Source: Pseudoneurospora amorphoporcata
Lineage: Eukaryota; Ascomycota; Sordariomycetes; Sordariales; Sordariaceae
Assembly: GCA_033297205.1 (NCBI GenBank)
Contig: MU859067.1
Location: forward strand, 124,001 to 188,000
Length of the DNA: 64,000 nucleotides
Direction: 5' to 3'
The position numbers and the translations under genes were made by a program. Position 1 is the first letter of the stretch, and each line of letters starts with the position of its first letter. Below, piece after piece: positions 35,022 through 46,671 of this stretch. The notes under the pieces are model-generated. The model did not search any database. It saw only the letters and a list, made by a program, of their open reading frames with translations, and had not been told where the DNA came from.

Positions 35022-37511
35022 ATGTTCTACAGTCACGAAAGTAAGTAGATCCACTCCTCTTTCAGCTGGAATGTGACGATGAAGTTGTACTAATTCCTTC
35101 ACCAGTCTTGACCAACCAGCAGTATGGTGTTGCCACCGTCTGGTAAGTGAACCTGAGTCAACCTTCGCGAACCTTTCTGTGACTTCAAGGTGAGACGGCT
35201 CAAGCTAACGCAACTCTACCCTTCTCAAGGTTGGTGTCCACCTTTGGACTCAGATCCAGCAACAGAAAGATCTCGCGCAAAGCAATCCAAGAAGTCAATG
35301 TCCGCAAAGCCTGCGAGACCATCCTCCAGCCGGGTGCCCCCATCGCCTTACGACTGCAGGGAAGTCTGCTATATGGCGTCTCTAGGGTCTTCTCGCAGCA
35401 GTGCTCCTATGTGCTCACCGACGCTGAGAGGGTCCATATGCACATGAGATGCTTCTACAATGTCTTAGGAGGCTGCGAACATGCCCTCGATCCGCAAGCC
35501 GGAAAGGCAAAGTATGTTTTCCCCCCCTTGCGACGACCAGAGAGATGTGTCAATCTAACCTCACATTTGCAGACGCAACCAACTCATACTCCCGGATGAT
35601 CCAGACTTCGAGGTCAACATGGGACTCCCAGCCTTCCACTTCGACGAGGAAGGAAACCTGGCTTCGCAATTCCACAGTCAAGCCTCACGCAAGACTTCGT
35701 CCCAATTCTCACCGCTTGACAGATTCAACCTCACACCGGATGGCAGCGGCTCCTTTATCATCGGCCTTGATCTACCTCAATCCTCTCCAGTAGATCCTCC
35801 GTACTCTCAACACTCTTCCTACTCGTTGGGACCCCTTTCTCAACACAAGCCTGACGACGATATGATGCAGTTTGGTGAACCCGAGGCCAACGCCGAGATT
35901 TTCGGTGATTGGGGAATCGAGATCGACGCTGACGGCAACGTGATGGCAACCGTGGACGAGCCTGAGCTGCCCATTCTGCCACGCCCCGAGGAGGAGCGCG
36001 CTCATGCCACTGCATCTGGCCAGATTCGTGGCGAATCGGAATTCTACTTTGACGATCAAGGTGACCTGCTGATGAACGAGGGCACTGCCCCTCCGCCTGA
36101 GGCCGACGAAGTCCCTGGCCTTATCCCAGACCAAGTTGAGCAAGCTCAAGAAGACCAAATCATGGAAGAAGCTGAGGAAGCACAAGTCATTGCGGACGAA
36201 CCTGTGGTGGAGGCAGTCGCCGCACCTGTTCTACGTCGTCAGCGCCGCCGCGCTGTGCTGGCACCCGATGAGGACACCAAAATCAGTCGCCATGAACTGA
36301 AGTCATGGAGTAATGATTACCTTGCCAATGTCGAGCGGGCGAACAACGCTTCTAGACGCGCGGCCGCAACGAACCCAGCTGCTGCCAAGAAACACGCATA
36401 CGATCTCGTATTTGGTCGCGGAGTTGGGGGTGTCGGAACCTTTGATAATGGTTTGGACTCCGGAAACCATCGCAGTCATCCACTGGCAAGTCTCTTTGCA
36501 GGCGCCGACTTCGCTGCCGAAGTCTTGGACATGGAAATTAACGTGGAGGACCAAGTCGGAGGAAGACGCAGCCGTCGGCGCACAGCCCTCGAAGCCCTCG
36601 AGTTAGAGGAAGAAGACGCGGAGAGACGTGTCCGTCGTCGCCTCAGCAATGAGAACGAAGAAGAACAGCAACAAGAGCAACCGCAGCAGAATCCCGAGCC
36701 GCAAACCGAGGCAGGCCGAGGCTTGTTTACCGGAGGAGCCGAAGAAGACGCCGAAATTGGAAGAAGAGATGGCTCAGCACTCCCCGATATTCCCTCCGAC
36801 GCTCCCTGGAACCGGCCCCCATCCCTCGTGCCGGGCTCATCAGTCAAAGGCGACAGTCACCACCCCGGATCTAGCCGTCAAGTGAGCGCCAGTCCACTCC
36901 ACAGCCGTGGCAGCCACTTGGCTCACCTGCCTCCCATCGATCGCCTCAGCGACGCCGGATCCTACGCGCCATTCTTGCACTCCGGCGGCGTCACCGGCTT
37001 TTCATCTGATCCCATCATGCCGCCTGGAGAAGATGAGCCGCAGCTTCCGCACTTGCCTGGCGGCTCTCATGGTAGCCAGCTCCTGCGCCGTAGTCCTTCC
37101 GGCGAAGCTGGAGCCGGTACACAGGCTGTGGCCGAAACCTCCCAAGTCATGCGAGACGCTCTAGACCGTGACGGCCGCAACTTCTTGACATACGTCAACA
37201 TGGTAGCCAAAACTAGGGGAGAGACGCGTTCCCTCGGCGGTGGTACACCATCCCAAGCCGTGGGTGACGGAGACGGTAACAGGCGTCTCAGACAGTGGGT
37301 TGCCTTTGACGAGCTGTTGGATGAACCTAGGGACAGAACCCGGCAGGTGGCGACGCAGGCTTTCTACAACGTGCTGGTCCTTGCGACCAAGAACGCGATC
37401 AAGGTCGAGCAGGACATGGAGGACTTCCAGCCTTTTGGTGAGATTCGAGTGGGCGTTGAGGTGTCGGAGGCTGAGATGCTGGGTATGATGGAGGAGGATG
37501 GTGATGAATGA
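35022..37511 (+). CDS. rec8: Meiotic cohesin alpha-kleisin Rec8
   Basis: Exons 35022-35040, 35106-35142, 35230-35511 and 35573-37511 give 758 residues. The spliced N-terminus begins MFYSHEILTNQQYGVATVW and continues into WLVSTFG, then RKISRKAIQEVNV, the Rad21/Rec8 N-terminal domain (about residues 1-115) that binds the Smc3 neck. The middle is acidic and disordered. The C-terminal winged helix (about residues 665-750, with VAFDELLD and TRQVATQAFYNVLVLAT) binds the Smc1 head. Rec8 replaces mitotic Rad21 in meiosis, holding sister centromeres until meiosis II and supporting recombination. EIGR at residues 507-510 fits the minimal separase site ExxR. It could in principle be the mitotic paralogue, but the residue pattern around SLLYGVSRVFSQQC fits Rec8 in my judgement. 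Confidence 0.87.
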
Positions 37512-38063
37512 GTGAGTGGTGCGGAGGACTTTGCGAACGACACGTACTTGTCGACATGATTGGTGCCGACGTTGCGGTCCGTTTTATTCTATTTTTGTTT
37601 CGAGGTTCGGGTTGTCTGGTTGAGAAATGGGATAAGGTATGCTTTGCTCCCCGTGGGTTGATCTGGAATGCGGGAAAGATCAAATGAGATACCGTCATGG
37701 ATGGTTTGACAGGCATTCGTGTCTCTGGCGACAACCGTTCGGGAGTTTGTGGTGGATGGGATCTCAGGTTCTACTGAGGATATAGGGGACTTGATATTCG
37801 GAGAGGTATGGGAAGGGACAACTGATTTCAGGCGAACGACAACTCTTCAACACGCTGGGGCTAATTTTGAGAGAAGGGAACCGTCATTTCGCAGCTGAAC
37901 AATATCACAATGGATCAGTTCCAAGATAGCACAAAGATGAAAATCGCAAATGAGTGGTAGAAGTTTAACAAAATTATTTTTCTTAAAATATGGAAAGGCA
38001 TGTTCAAAGGGCTGTGCATATGATAGTAAAGAGACCAGCCCTTACCGTGATCATCACTGAGAA
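37512..38063. other. Convergent 3' region, rec8 and mrs6
   Basis: This stretch should hold the two 3' UTRs. I see no gene or notable repeat in it. Confidence 0.55.
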
Positions 38064-39819
38064 TCATTCAAAGTCATCATCATCCACGGGTTCACGATCT
38101 GTGAAAACCATGTACTCTGCATCATCAACTGTGTCGCCAACAACCTTCTTCCACGCCTCACGAACATGCTTCAGCAATGTATCGTCCATAGAGAGGGAAA
38201 GAGAAGGGCCGGGCAGATCAAGGGTCAACTGATCAAGTCGACTTTGTTTCACACCAGCAGCCTGCTCATAGTATAATTGATACAAGCACTGGGGAACTTG
38301 ATCATGGTCCACGGCGGAGAAAAAGGATTCAAGAGCACGGCTCAAGACCTCCTTGGAGTTGGAAGTAGCCATTGTGGACAAGTATAAGACACCTATTGAT
38401 TTCCAGTTAGCCTTTGCTCCTCACATATTATGGATGATGCAAAAAGGTTGAATGGATGAGAGTACGATCAGAATGTCAGAGGTAGTTATCGTCAACGCCG
38501 AAGCTTGGACAATGTAGATAAGTATTCAAGATGTGGATCATCATAGTACGCGGGAGGGAAGTGCTGAAAGGAGAATGGAATGGATAAAACTTACTCTGAC
38601 CATTGGGGCATTCGCCAGTACCGCTAGAGTGAGCGAAAACATAGACTGGGAAAGTGTTTGCCACGCCGGATATTGTTAGTGAGCCCGCAGGCAGAACGAC
38701 GACAGCAACGCATGGTGTCGGTGCCCCCTCGATGGTAGACTCAAACAAGCTCTTGAGCGGAGAACCAACAACGGCCACTAGCCTACTGATGCTCGGCTCA
38801 TCACCAACGCTTCCGTCCCCACGCACGAGCAACTTGGTTTTCACCTTGTCGCCGCTGGTCAGCTCGAGCTCAACCTCGTCGGTAGCAGTAGCCATTGACT
38901 TGATACCAGCACCAAGCATGTACACAGCACCACCAACCGCACCAGCTCGACAAGCAACCTGAGCAATCTCGGAAATGCCACCCCATTTGGGATAGAGAGC
39001 AGCAAAGCCGGGACCAAAGTGACCCATGGAGGTGAGATGACGATAGATGATGGACAATCCGTCCTCGGTGCTGATCCTGCCATCCAGCGAGAGTGTGAGA
39101 GCGATGATGTAGGCCTTGAGCTCGGCATCCATCTTGAAGTGCTCCTGTAGGAAGTCCACCAAGGGTTTGTCGACAAAAGGCTTCCAGGCATCTCTCTGCT
39201 CCGGACTGTCGTAGTCCAGCACGAACTTGAGAAACTTCATCAGTCCGCGCTTTGCCTTGGCCGAGATGGCAGTGGTCGAAAAGACGTCTTCGCGAGTTGA
39301 GGGGATGCGGACAAGGCTGGGTTGCTGTGCAGGGTCGAGGGGTGCTTTGAAGATGTAGAATGATCCAACGGCGAGGAATTCCACCTGCCGGTACGCCCGG
39401 GAAGAAACCAATTGAGATAGCAGCTCCGAGCGGGCGTGGATCAACTGCGGTGCTAGTGCCAACGAGTACGCTCTGGGGAATGAGAGACCCGCAACATCCG
39501 GCTTGGTGATGGACGCGGACCTGAAGAGGCCTTTGTCCTCGGTGGCCAGACGGTCAACCCAGGACTCAGCTTCTTGCAGGCTGAAAGCCGCTTCCGCCCC
39601 GCCATAGTAGTCATTGGGGTCTATGTGCAAAATGTTCTTGCCCGATCGCGAAAGGGATCTTCAAGGCGGAGAACAGCTATGTCAGTCGGTCAGTTAGACG
39701 GGAGAACGATGGAAGTCGGATGGACAAGAGGTGAAGTTTGCTTACAGTGCAAGCAGAGACTGCTGCAGTCCGGTGCCGCAGATGACGACATCCCAGAGGG
39801 TGTCGCTGATAGATCCCAT
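38064..39819 (-). CDS. mrs6: Rab escort protein (geranylgeranyl transferase component A)
   Basis: Minus-strand exons 39819-39746, 39658-38595 and 38392-38064 give 488 residues. Exon 1 supplies the start of the GDI-type fold (MGSISDTLWDVVICGTGLQQ) and the splice yields LLALSLSRSGKNILHIDPND followed by YYGG. The second splice joins GECPNGQ to SVLYLST. The fold spans about residues 8-455, with conserved FLKFVLDYD and GIKSM-type segments, and the protein ends in an acidic DDDDFE tail. Rab escort proteins present newly made Rab GTPases to geranylgeranyl transferase II and deliver them to membranes. They differ from GDI by a variable insert and a longer C-terminus, which are present here. The last intron (202 nt) is long for this window, so a small extra exon is possible, though the frame closes without one. 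Confidence 0.88.
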
Positions 39820-41048
39820 CGCCCTGACTAGGGACTCTGTGGTTTGCGGAACTGGCGGTCTGCTGGGAAAAGAGTTGGGAAGAGGAAGCGTTGGTTGCAG
39901 CGGAAATTTGGAAATGAAGTTACAAGTGTTTGTTTGGTTCTTGCGGAGCCGGCAGTTCCTCGGACCGGTGTGGTTTTTATCGGCCCCGCGCCCCCGCCAA
40001 AGTTTTCACTTTTGTGGGTCTTTGCTCTGCCCCCCGCCTGGCAAACGCGCGGGCGCACGGGCCATTGGCCATGCTTCGAAATTGTCAAAATTCGACGGCC
40101 ATCCGCCCAAATTTCCCTTTTTCTCTCATCAACCACTCAACGAAGAGACGCGATCGCTGCTGCTGCTTCGGCAGCCCAACAGTATCGCGGGAGTCTTGGA
40201 GAGCCTTTCATTAGGTCTCTTCGAAGTTGAGTGGCAGATTGATGCCACAAACAGCCCTTCCGTATCTCCTGCCTTAGAATCACCACATGTGAGGGCGGGT
40301 CGAAGTATCGGCACATTTCTTCAACCATGCCATGATGTTGATATGCCTCCAATTATTCGTGATATCCAACTGTGAACATTTGAACGTTAGAAGGCACGGA
40401 GCAGCGCAAACCGATGGTCGGAACCATAATGTGGTCCGTCGGCTCTTTCAAAGCCGCATGTCTCCATCCGCGGTCGTCATGGGCTGTCACTACGAACTTC
40501 GACACAATAATGATGGCTGAAGGAGGGATTGGAAGTCCAGAGACTGTCTCACTTGCAGGATGATGTTACTGGGTATCTACTACTCATGTTGCGTTTTTCT
40601 ACGAGCATAGACGAGACTGAATGGGTGGGCTCTGGTTGGCTCCTTGACTGAGCAACAGGCAGCCTCCATCTCTCCATCAAAGTGATGGTATTTTCCCAAT
40701 GCCTTCTCTGGTCGTAACCATGGACTATCCGGGGTACGGCATCTCGATTTATCGGCCTGTATCTCCTGTCTCCCTTGACCTGCCCAAATCGAGATCCTCC
40801 GCCTAGTCGATGCCGTTGCTGATCGTTCATCCCTCCTCGGTCATGGTCGGTAGCTGAGAGCGTAGAGATCATGATGCTTTATCCAGACCATGCCTATCGT
40901 CCATTCATCACATCAGCGACCAGCTCCTCACCAACATTCGCCCCGAACCTAAAACCGATGTTCCGCTCAAAATTCCGCAACGCCGTCGTCAGGTCGTAGT
41001 ACCGGCCCCCGAGATCTACATATACGTGATGCTCCATCCCTCAATACT
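39820..41048. other. Intergenic, mrs6 promoter and 3' side of the secreted peptide gene
   Basis: No gene is supported. On the minus strand, 41036 to about 40897 is open for some 45 codons in a coding-like frame that could belong to an alternative 3' end of the secreted peptide gene. The remainder shows only short overlapping frames. Confidence 0.5.
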
Positions 41049-41296
41049 TTAATCCTTCTCCGTATTACGAAGGGGTCTACATATGATACGTGTTAGCCGT
41101 CATGCAGATGGGAAAGATGGGAAGTTCAAGGGTCAAATACGTACCCGCAACCTTGAGGAGTTGTTACACCAAAATAGCAGTCGTCTGCATTCTTGGGGAC
41201 GACTTGCTCGGGCTTGATGGGAGTGATGACTACGCCGGCGCTGACGAGAGAGGCGCATAGGGAGAGCAGGGCGGTGGCGAGGGTGACTGGCTTCAT
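41049..41296 (-). CDS. Small secreted cysteine-containing peptide
   Basis: Two minus-strand exons, 41296-41145 and 41076-41049, encode 59 residues. The intron (68 nt) has donor GTACGT, branch site GCTAACA and acceptor TGTAG. Residues 1-20 (MKPVTLATALLSLCASLVSA) form a clear signal peptide with cleavage predicted after VSA. The mature part, about 39 residues, starts GVVITPIKPE and carries two cysteines in a DDCYFGVTTPQGCG segment that could form one disulphide, ending PLRNTEKD. I do not recognise the family. It could be an effector-like, signalling or antimicrobial peptide, all of which are guesses. A second frame downstream of the stop looks coding (see findings), so the 3' structure is uncertain. 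It stands alone on the minus strand, 1.2 kb upstream of mrs6. Confidence 0.6.
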
Positions 41297-42622
41297 GTTG
41301 ACTTTTGTCGTAGGGCGATAGTGATAGTTCTCGGGATGAGCTCAGTTCTTTGTTGGAATGAGGTAATGAGTGTGTATCTTAGTCGATGGATGTCTCGTTC
41401 AAGCGATTGGAGTTGTTAGGCTTGATGTTCGGACCAGCTGATGATATTATCGAATAATTATAGAACAGCGAATTGGAAGTTGAAGTGATGAACAGGTAGC
41501 GGTACGTTTAGACGAAGTGTTCCGCGGTGTCTTCACTCAATTAGGACGAACGAACACGCAAAAGAAACAGGAAAAATTGGGAGGCGAAGGATGGACAAAA
41601 AGCGAGGAAAGAGCTGGAAAATAAGATGGAATGAAGCGAAACATGGAATCGACTTGTATGAACCAGGTTGTATCGCTTGGACCTCGAAGCATCTCCTGAC
41701 AGAGATTGGTATTGGAAGGCTATGGGATAATGTCACGTCGACCACTCGAGACGTCGCATCTGAAACTCCGTGAGCGGACGGGCGCTTAACAGCCCCTGAC
41801 GACCTCGGCGTTTCACCATGACAGGCAACGGTATCCCAAGACCTAGGAGAAAGGTAACCCATGCCAGAGAACGAGATGGATAATACACAAAGAATGATGA
41901 CGTTTGGTATCCGACTGGATTTCTGCCGTTAAGAGAAATATGGCCCTACGGGTTACCAACTTAACGATACTCTGTCCCAGCTCACGACTAAGCAATGAAT
42001 CTTAGGAAAAATGTATCGCTCCTGTATTCATGAGTCAAGAACATATGAAATAAGTGATAGCAGCTGTCTGAAAGACTTACACTGACCGAAATGTCTGGAA
42101 AGGGGTCAATAACGACGAGATCCCTTTTTCAGTGCCCTGTACTATTAGACATCAGCAACAGAGCCATTCCCCTCTCGATTCACCCTTCCTCAACCCCAAT
42201 CAGCATACAGAAAACGGAGTTGTCGCAGCGAATAATCTATTGTCGCTGAAAGGTTGCAATGGCCTTGGCTCAAATTTGCCGTGCGATTTATCACAGGCGC
42301 CATGGGATACCGGACTGGAGCACAACCCGACTCCTCCTCCAATCTTCTGTTCCTCGAAATCCAGTAAGGGTTGAGAAGTGAAATCCATTACCCAAGCCTC
42401 GTCCTCTCGTATCCGTCGTTAATAATATCATTACATCCTCGGAATTAATCGGGTATTATATATGGTGTACAGATTTCGTATTCCGGGCCTCTCCTCGTGG
42501 GGTTCGCCCAGGCTTCATTCTTTCGGTGTCGGGAAGACGGTCTCTTCAAGAAAACGAGAGTGTCCGTTCGTCGAAAGCGTTGGGAAAGAACCTCTGTTAT
42601 GGGATATAACCTGCTTGGTGGT
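41297..42622. other. Intergenic, promoter of the secreted peptide gene
   Basis: 1.3 kb contains the upstream region of the peptide gene and the 3' region of the Asterix-like gene. Only short overlapping frames are present and I see no gene. Confidence 0.55.
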
Positions 42623-43333
42623 TTAGGCAGGGACAGGAGGAGCGGCATCGGTGGCGCTGCCCTGTTGCATGCCCGGTTGCGGGGGCAGGAAGAGCGGGAG
42701 GTAGGTGACGGCGAGAGACATCACTAGACATGGCCGTTAGCAGGCTTCCAAGTATTAGTTGCTTCGTTTGCCCGGGTAAACGTACGCGACATGCCCACGG
42801 AGAAGTATCCGGGTGTGCTGGAGCTCTTCTTGCTATCTTCACTCTCGCCGAGCCAGCTCTGGACGGCAAAGACGACGGCAGCCCTGTAATATGTGATTCG
42901 CAATCAGCGAAACTGTCCCACTCAAGCTTTCGTCCCATGTACATATCCATGAGCACATCGGAAACGATACGTGGTTGCCGTTGGATTATAGATCGCGGGT
43001 AGCTTTTGTTCGAAGCTCCCCGTAGCTTGTGATTGAAGTCCCATGGAGTGTGTTGCGCGCGCGCATCGAGCTGGTCGTAGAGAAGGGATCCAATTTACCA
43101 TCCAATGTAGCGGTTGCGCATAAAGATTGCAGCCATGGGCAACGTTGACGAGAGAGTCGACTGGAATTCGGCGACGTCGGACTTCGCGGCCGGCTCCTGA
43201 TAGGGGATAACTACGCCAAAGCCCCGGGTCAGCTTGATATTCTATGACTTTGACACCGGATAAGATCAGCTTTGGCAACTGGGTTGGGTAACTTACTCAG
43301 GTCCGCCCTGCGCACATCCTTCTTGGAAGACAT
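42623..43333 (-). CDS. Asterix-type ER membrane protein (PAT complex subunit, WDR83OS homologue)
   Basis: Four minus-strand exons, 43333-43297, 43210-43099, 42883-42786 and 42723-42623, give 115 residues and close in frame. The protein has a charged N-terminus (MSSKKDVRRADL), then a region ending MAAIFMRNRYIGW, a first membrane segment (AAVVFAVQSWLG), a SEDSKK loop, a second hydrophobic segment (FSVGMSLMSLAVTYLPLFL) and a PQPG tail. The order of SED-K loop, Ser-rich helix and P-P end matches the small UPF0139/Asterix family, which in animals pairs with CCDC47 in the PAT complex that chaperones multi-span membrane proteins at the ER. Assignment is by pattern and not by search. No exon exceeds 112 nt, so the gene is easily missed. 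Confidence 0.72.
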
Positions 43334-43970
43334 CTTGATTGAGTATGTATAAAGGAACTCGGGGCCAATCTCGGAACTTGTTGTAAGTTGATGGTCGTCC
43401 GGACGGTGACGTTCGTAGCTGGGGCAAGTTGGAGGAGACACCTCTCCGGGGAAGCTCTTGACCCTCGTTGCGGGACCCTGCCGCGGCCGTCGCGTGCACG
43501 GTCCACCTGCAGGCACCATATAGAGAGTCTTGGCAGCAAACTCGCGATAGAGGCAGTTACAAATAAATGCCTTATTATATTCCAGGAAATACCTGGATTG
43601 GTTAAATTACATGCATTTCGTATTCTTGGAGCCTCGCCTACGAGAGCCAGACGCTTGTTTGTTTGATATTGACTGGGAAAAGCTAGAATGCCGCTGCAAT
43701 ACGTATCGTGCTGACATTCGAACAGTCATAATCGCTGTGTACTCCATATCATTTCCTCTCGTTGAACTTCCCGGGTATACCTAACCATTCCTTTTCCCTT
43801 TTGCTCGTGTTAAACCGTAACCTCAAATCCCGCTCAGCCCGGTCCTATTTTTCTTCGCTCATACCAAATATGCCCCCGCGCGAGTTGAAACGTCATCATA
43901 TATACATTGAAAACTGCGCATCGCGGCATCGCCTGCCCGCTGACTCCTAGCCACTGGCCACTCTGCTTGT
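43334..43970. other. Intergenic, Asterix-like promoter and ad-3B 3' region
   Basis: 637 bp separate the Asterix-like start codon from the end of ad-3B, both on the minus strand. No gene is seen. Overlapping minus frames near 43229-43539 are leader and intron read-through of the Asterix-like gene. Confidence 0.55.
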
Positions 43971-45951
43971 CTATTTGGCCTTCTTCATGCTCTCAAGATA
44001 GGCAACATCTCCACCGGTGCGCAACTTATCACCCTTCTCAATCACGGCCTCCTCCATCTGCAGTTGATATCTGCTCATATGCTCCTGGTACTGAGGGATG
44101 AAGGAACCCAAGATCCTGATGGCGAGGAGGGCGGCGTTGGTAGAGTTGTTGATGCCGACAGTAGCAGTGGGGACGCCTCTCTGTTTAACAGTTAGTGACA
44201 GGACAAGAATGTATGTCATCATGGGTTAAAACTTACGGGCATCTGAACAATGCTCAAAAGACTATCGAGACCATCGAGGTGTGTCGCCTTGACAGGGACA
44301 CCGATCACGGGCAACGGGGTCTCCGAAGAGATCATGCCGGGAAGATGAGCAGCTCCACCAGCAGCGGCAATAATGACCTTGATGCCCTTCTTCACCGCCT
44401 CACCGGCAACCTTCATCATGTACTTGGGAGTACGATGGGCAGAGGTGATGTCGAGCGCATACGGGACCTTGAATTCCTTCAGGATATCAAGACCGGCCTT
44501 GAGGACGGGCAAGTCAGAGTCAGAGCCCATTGTGACCAATACCAAAGGCTGATCTGAGTTGTGTACCGCCGCAGGGCTAGCTCCTCCGGGGGACGGCTTG
44601 CTCTTGGCCTCCTCCTGGGGACGGAGTTGCTCAGCAGAAGCAGCAAGACGCTCCTCCCTGATCTGGTTGACCATGTTAATGAACGGCTCAGCAGCTTGCT
44701 CAAGATCCTCAATCGAGGAGAAACCTGTTAAAGTGATATGACCGATCTTGCGGGTAGGCTTGGACTCCTTGTTGTAGAGATGGAGATAGACATCGACATC
44801 ACCTCCATATGTTGTCCTGGCAAGACGAGCAAGCTTGTGATGGGAGTTAGGGGCGGCACCACCCAAGATGTTGAGCATGATAGAAGATGAGACTCGTGGG
44901 GTGAGCTCATCAGGGATAGGCAGGTCAAGGACGGCATAGAGCTGCGCCTTGTACTGGGACATGTAAGGAACGGCCTCAATGGTGTAGTGGCCGGAGTTGT
45001 GGGGGCGAGGCGCGACTTCATTGATCATCAACGATCCTGACCAAATGTTAGCAAGATATTCAGCGATATCGAGTCCAACCACTGCTACTTACCGTCCTCG
45101 AGGAGGAACATTTCGACGGCAAAGACACCTCTTCCCCACAAGGTGCTAATCACATCACAGGCCAGCTTCCTAGCCTCCACACAGACATCATCATCCACTC
45201 CTCTGGGCGGCATGAAGACCTTGGTGCAAATGCTGTCCTCATGGACCGTCTCAACGGCAGGGTAGGCGACGCATTTCCTCAAGTTGCCTTCATCATCCTC
45301 GGTACGGATGACCATGACTGCAAGCTCCTTCACGAAAGGGGCCCACTTTTCCGCGTAGAGAGGAAGCTTGCCCAACGCCTCGATAGCAGGGGCAAAGTCC
45401 TCCTCACTGTCGACCTTGAAGTTTCCTCTTCCATCGTAGCTTCCCTTCCTCGCCTTGAGCATGAAGGGGAAACCGAACTTGTCAGCAGCTTCCTGGAGAG
45501 ACTGGAAAGCCGACTCGCCCGACTGAATGGCCATCTGATCGGCGATGGGGATCTTGGTCTTGCTGGTCCGGAAGTGCTCCTTCTGGAGGTACTTGTCCTG
45601 AATCAGGCGAATGGTTCTCCAAGAAGGATGGATAGGCGGCTTGTGAATAGCAACGGAGCCATCGGCGAGCTTGATCTCGACGCCATTCTTCTCGATATCC
45701 TCGAGAACCTCGGTCTCAACATGCTCGATTTCGACAGAGAGGTAGTCGGAACGAGCAGCGAGCTCGCGGATTTTGGCCGGGTCCTTGAAGGAACCAGTGA
45801 CATGGCGGTTGGTGTTATGGGCCTGTTTGGCAGGGGCGTTCTTCTCATCGAGGATGGCGATGTCGATGCCCAGGGGGTTTGCGGCCTCACAGAGCATACG
45901 ACCCAATTGGCCGCCACCGAGAAGGCCAATCACCGGGTTGCTGCTTCCCAT
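43971..45951 (-). CDS. ad-3B: Phosphoribosylaminoimidazole (AIR) carboxylase
   Basis: Minus-strand exons 45951-45093, 45036-44237 and 44180-43971 give 622 residues. The N-terminal PurK-type part is an ATP-grasp fold: GLLGGGQLGRML near residue 9, RKGSYDGRGNF, then INEVAPRPHNSGHY. After a Ser/Pro linker the PurE domain starts near residue 450 with TMGSDSDLPV, SAHRTPKYM and AAGGAAHLPGM. The fused enzyme converts AIR to CAIR in purine synthesis. Loss gives red, adenine-requiring strains in yeast (ade2) and purple ones in Neurospora (ad-3B). I chose the ATG at 45951 (CAAAATGG context, aligns with yeast Ade2). An in-frame ATG nine codons upstream at 45978 is possible. Confidence 0.95.
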
Positions 45952-46671
45952 TTTGTCGGATTTCTGTCTCAGGCTCATCGGAAAATTTTGGCGTGAGCAG
46001 ATGACTCTTGCTCAAGGAAAAAGTTGGACGATGAGGTGCAAAGTCAACAAGCTGAAGGAAGCGATGACGGCCGTCGGGGAGCCGCTAAGAGTCATATAAG
46101 ACAGGGGTCTTGTGCCTTGTTGGAACCATGAAACCGGGGCAACTGGAGCTGTTAGCGGGGCGTGGTCAGGTATGTGTAGTGCTGGATGGGGCACCGATAG
46201 CGGGAACTGTTAGGGGGTTGGGGTTGGTGTCAAGAACTTCCATTCGATCCTCCGGGCAACGTGTGGCTTCGATGTTTGCTCCCAGAAATCAGGTATTCAG
46301 TTTGTTTGCTTAAACGAACCTAATATGATGGTATTATGTAAGGTAAGGATAGCGTGCCCTGTAAGTAGGTAGGTTTTGTATTGCCATGTTTGATATGGGA
46401 AGACTGCCCTGTGTATGTCATGGGCTTATGAGCCTCTCTAAAAAGGTCAACTGCCGTAGCGGCTACCAAAGGTTCAAAACCCCCGGGCCCCCACTTAAAA
46501 AAAAAAAAAAAGAAAAGCGTAGAGGTATGCTGATCCCGTCGCGAACACCTTCACTTGCAACGGAACCCACTCCTTCACAATCCAGTCGGCGCAACCACGG
46601 TAGAGTAGGTAGTCGCTCGCTCTACTCTATCCTTCCACCCGTTAGGTATCTGGGCTCGGGAACTCAGCAAG
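45952..46671. promoter_or_regulatory. Divergent promoter, ad-3B and dus4
   Basis: 720 bp between divergent start codons. A 15-nt A run lies at 46497-46511, about 160 bp before the dus4 start, where poly(dA:dT) tracts often keep fungal promoters free of nucleosomes. A CCCCCGGGCCCCC stretch stands directly before it. Confidence 0.55.
46497..46511. repeat. Poly-A run, 15 nt
   Basis: A mononucleotide run in the ad-3B/dus4 promoter. It is likely to vary in length between strains. Confidence 0.75.

Noticed and set aside
45241..45996. 251-codon open frame on the plus strand
   Set aside because: It is antisense to exon 1 of ad-3B and shows no family features.
46465..46500. GGTTCAAAACC resembling a tRNA T-arm
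   Set aside because: The loop has the wrong length and there is no acceptor stem. It abuts simple C and A runs.
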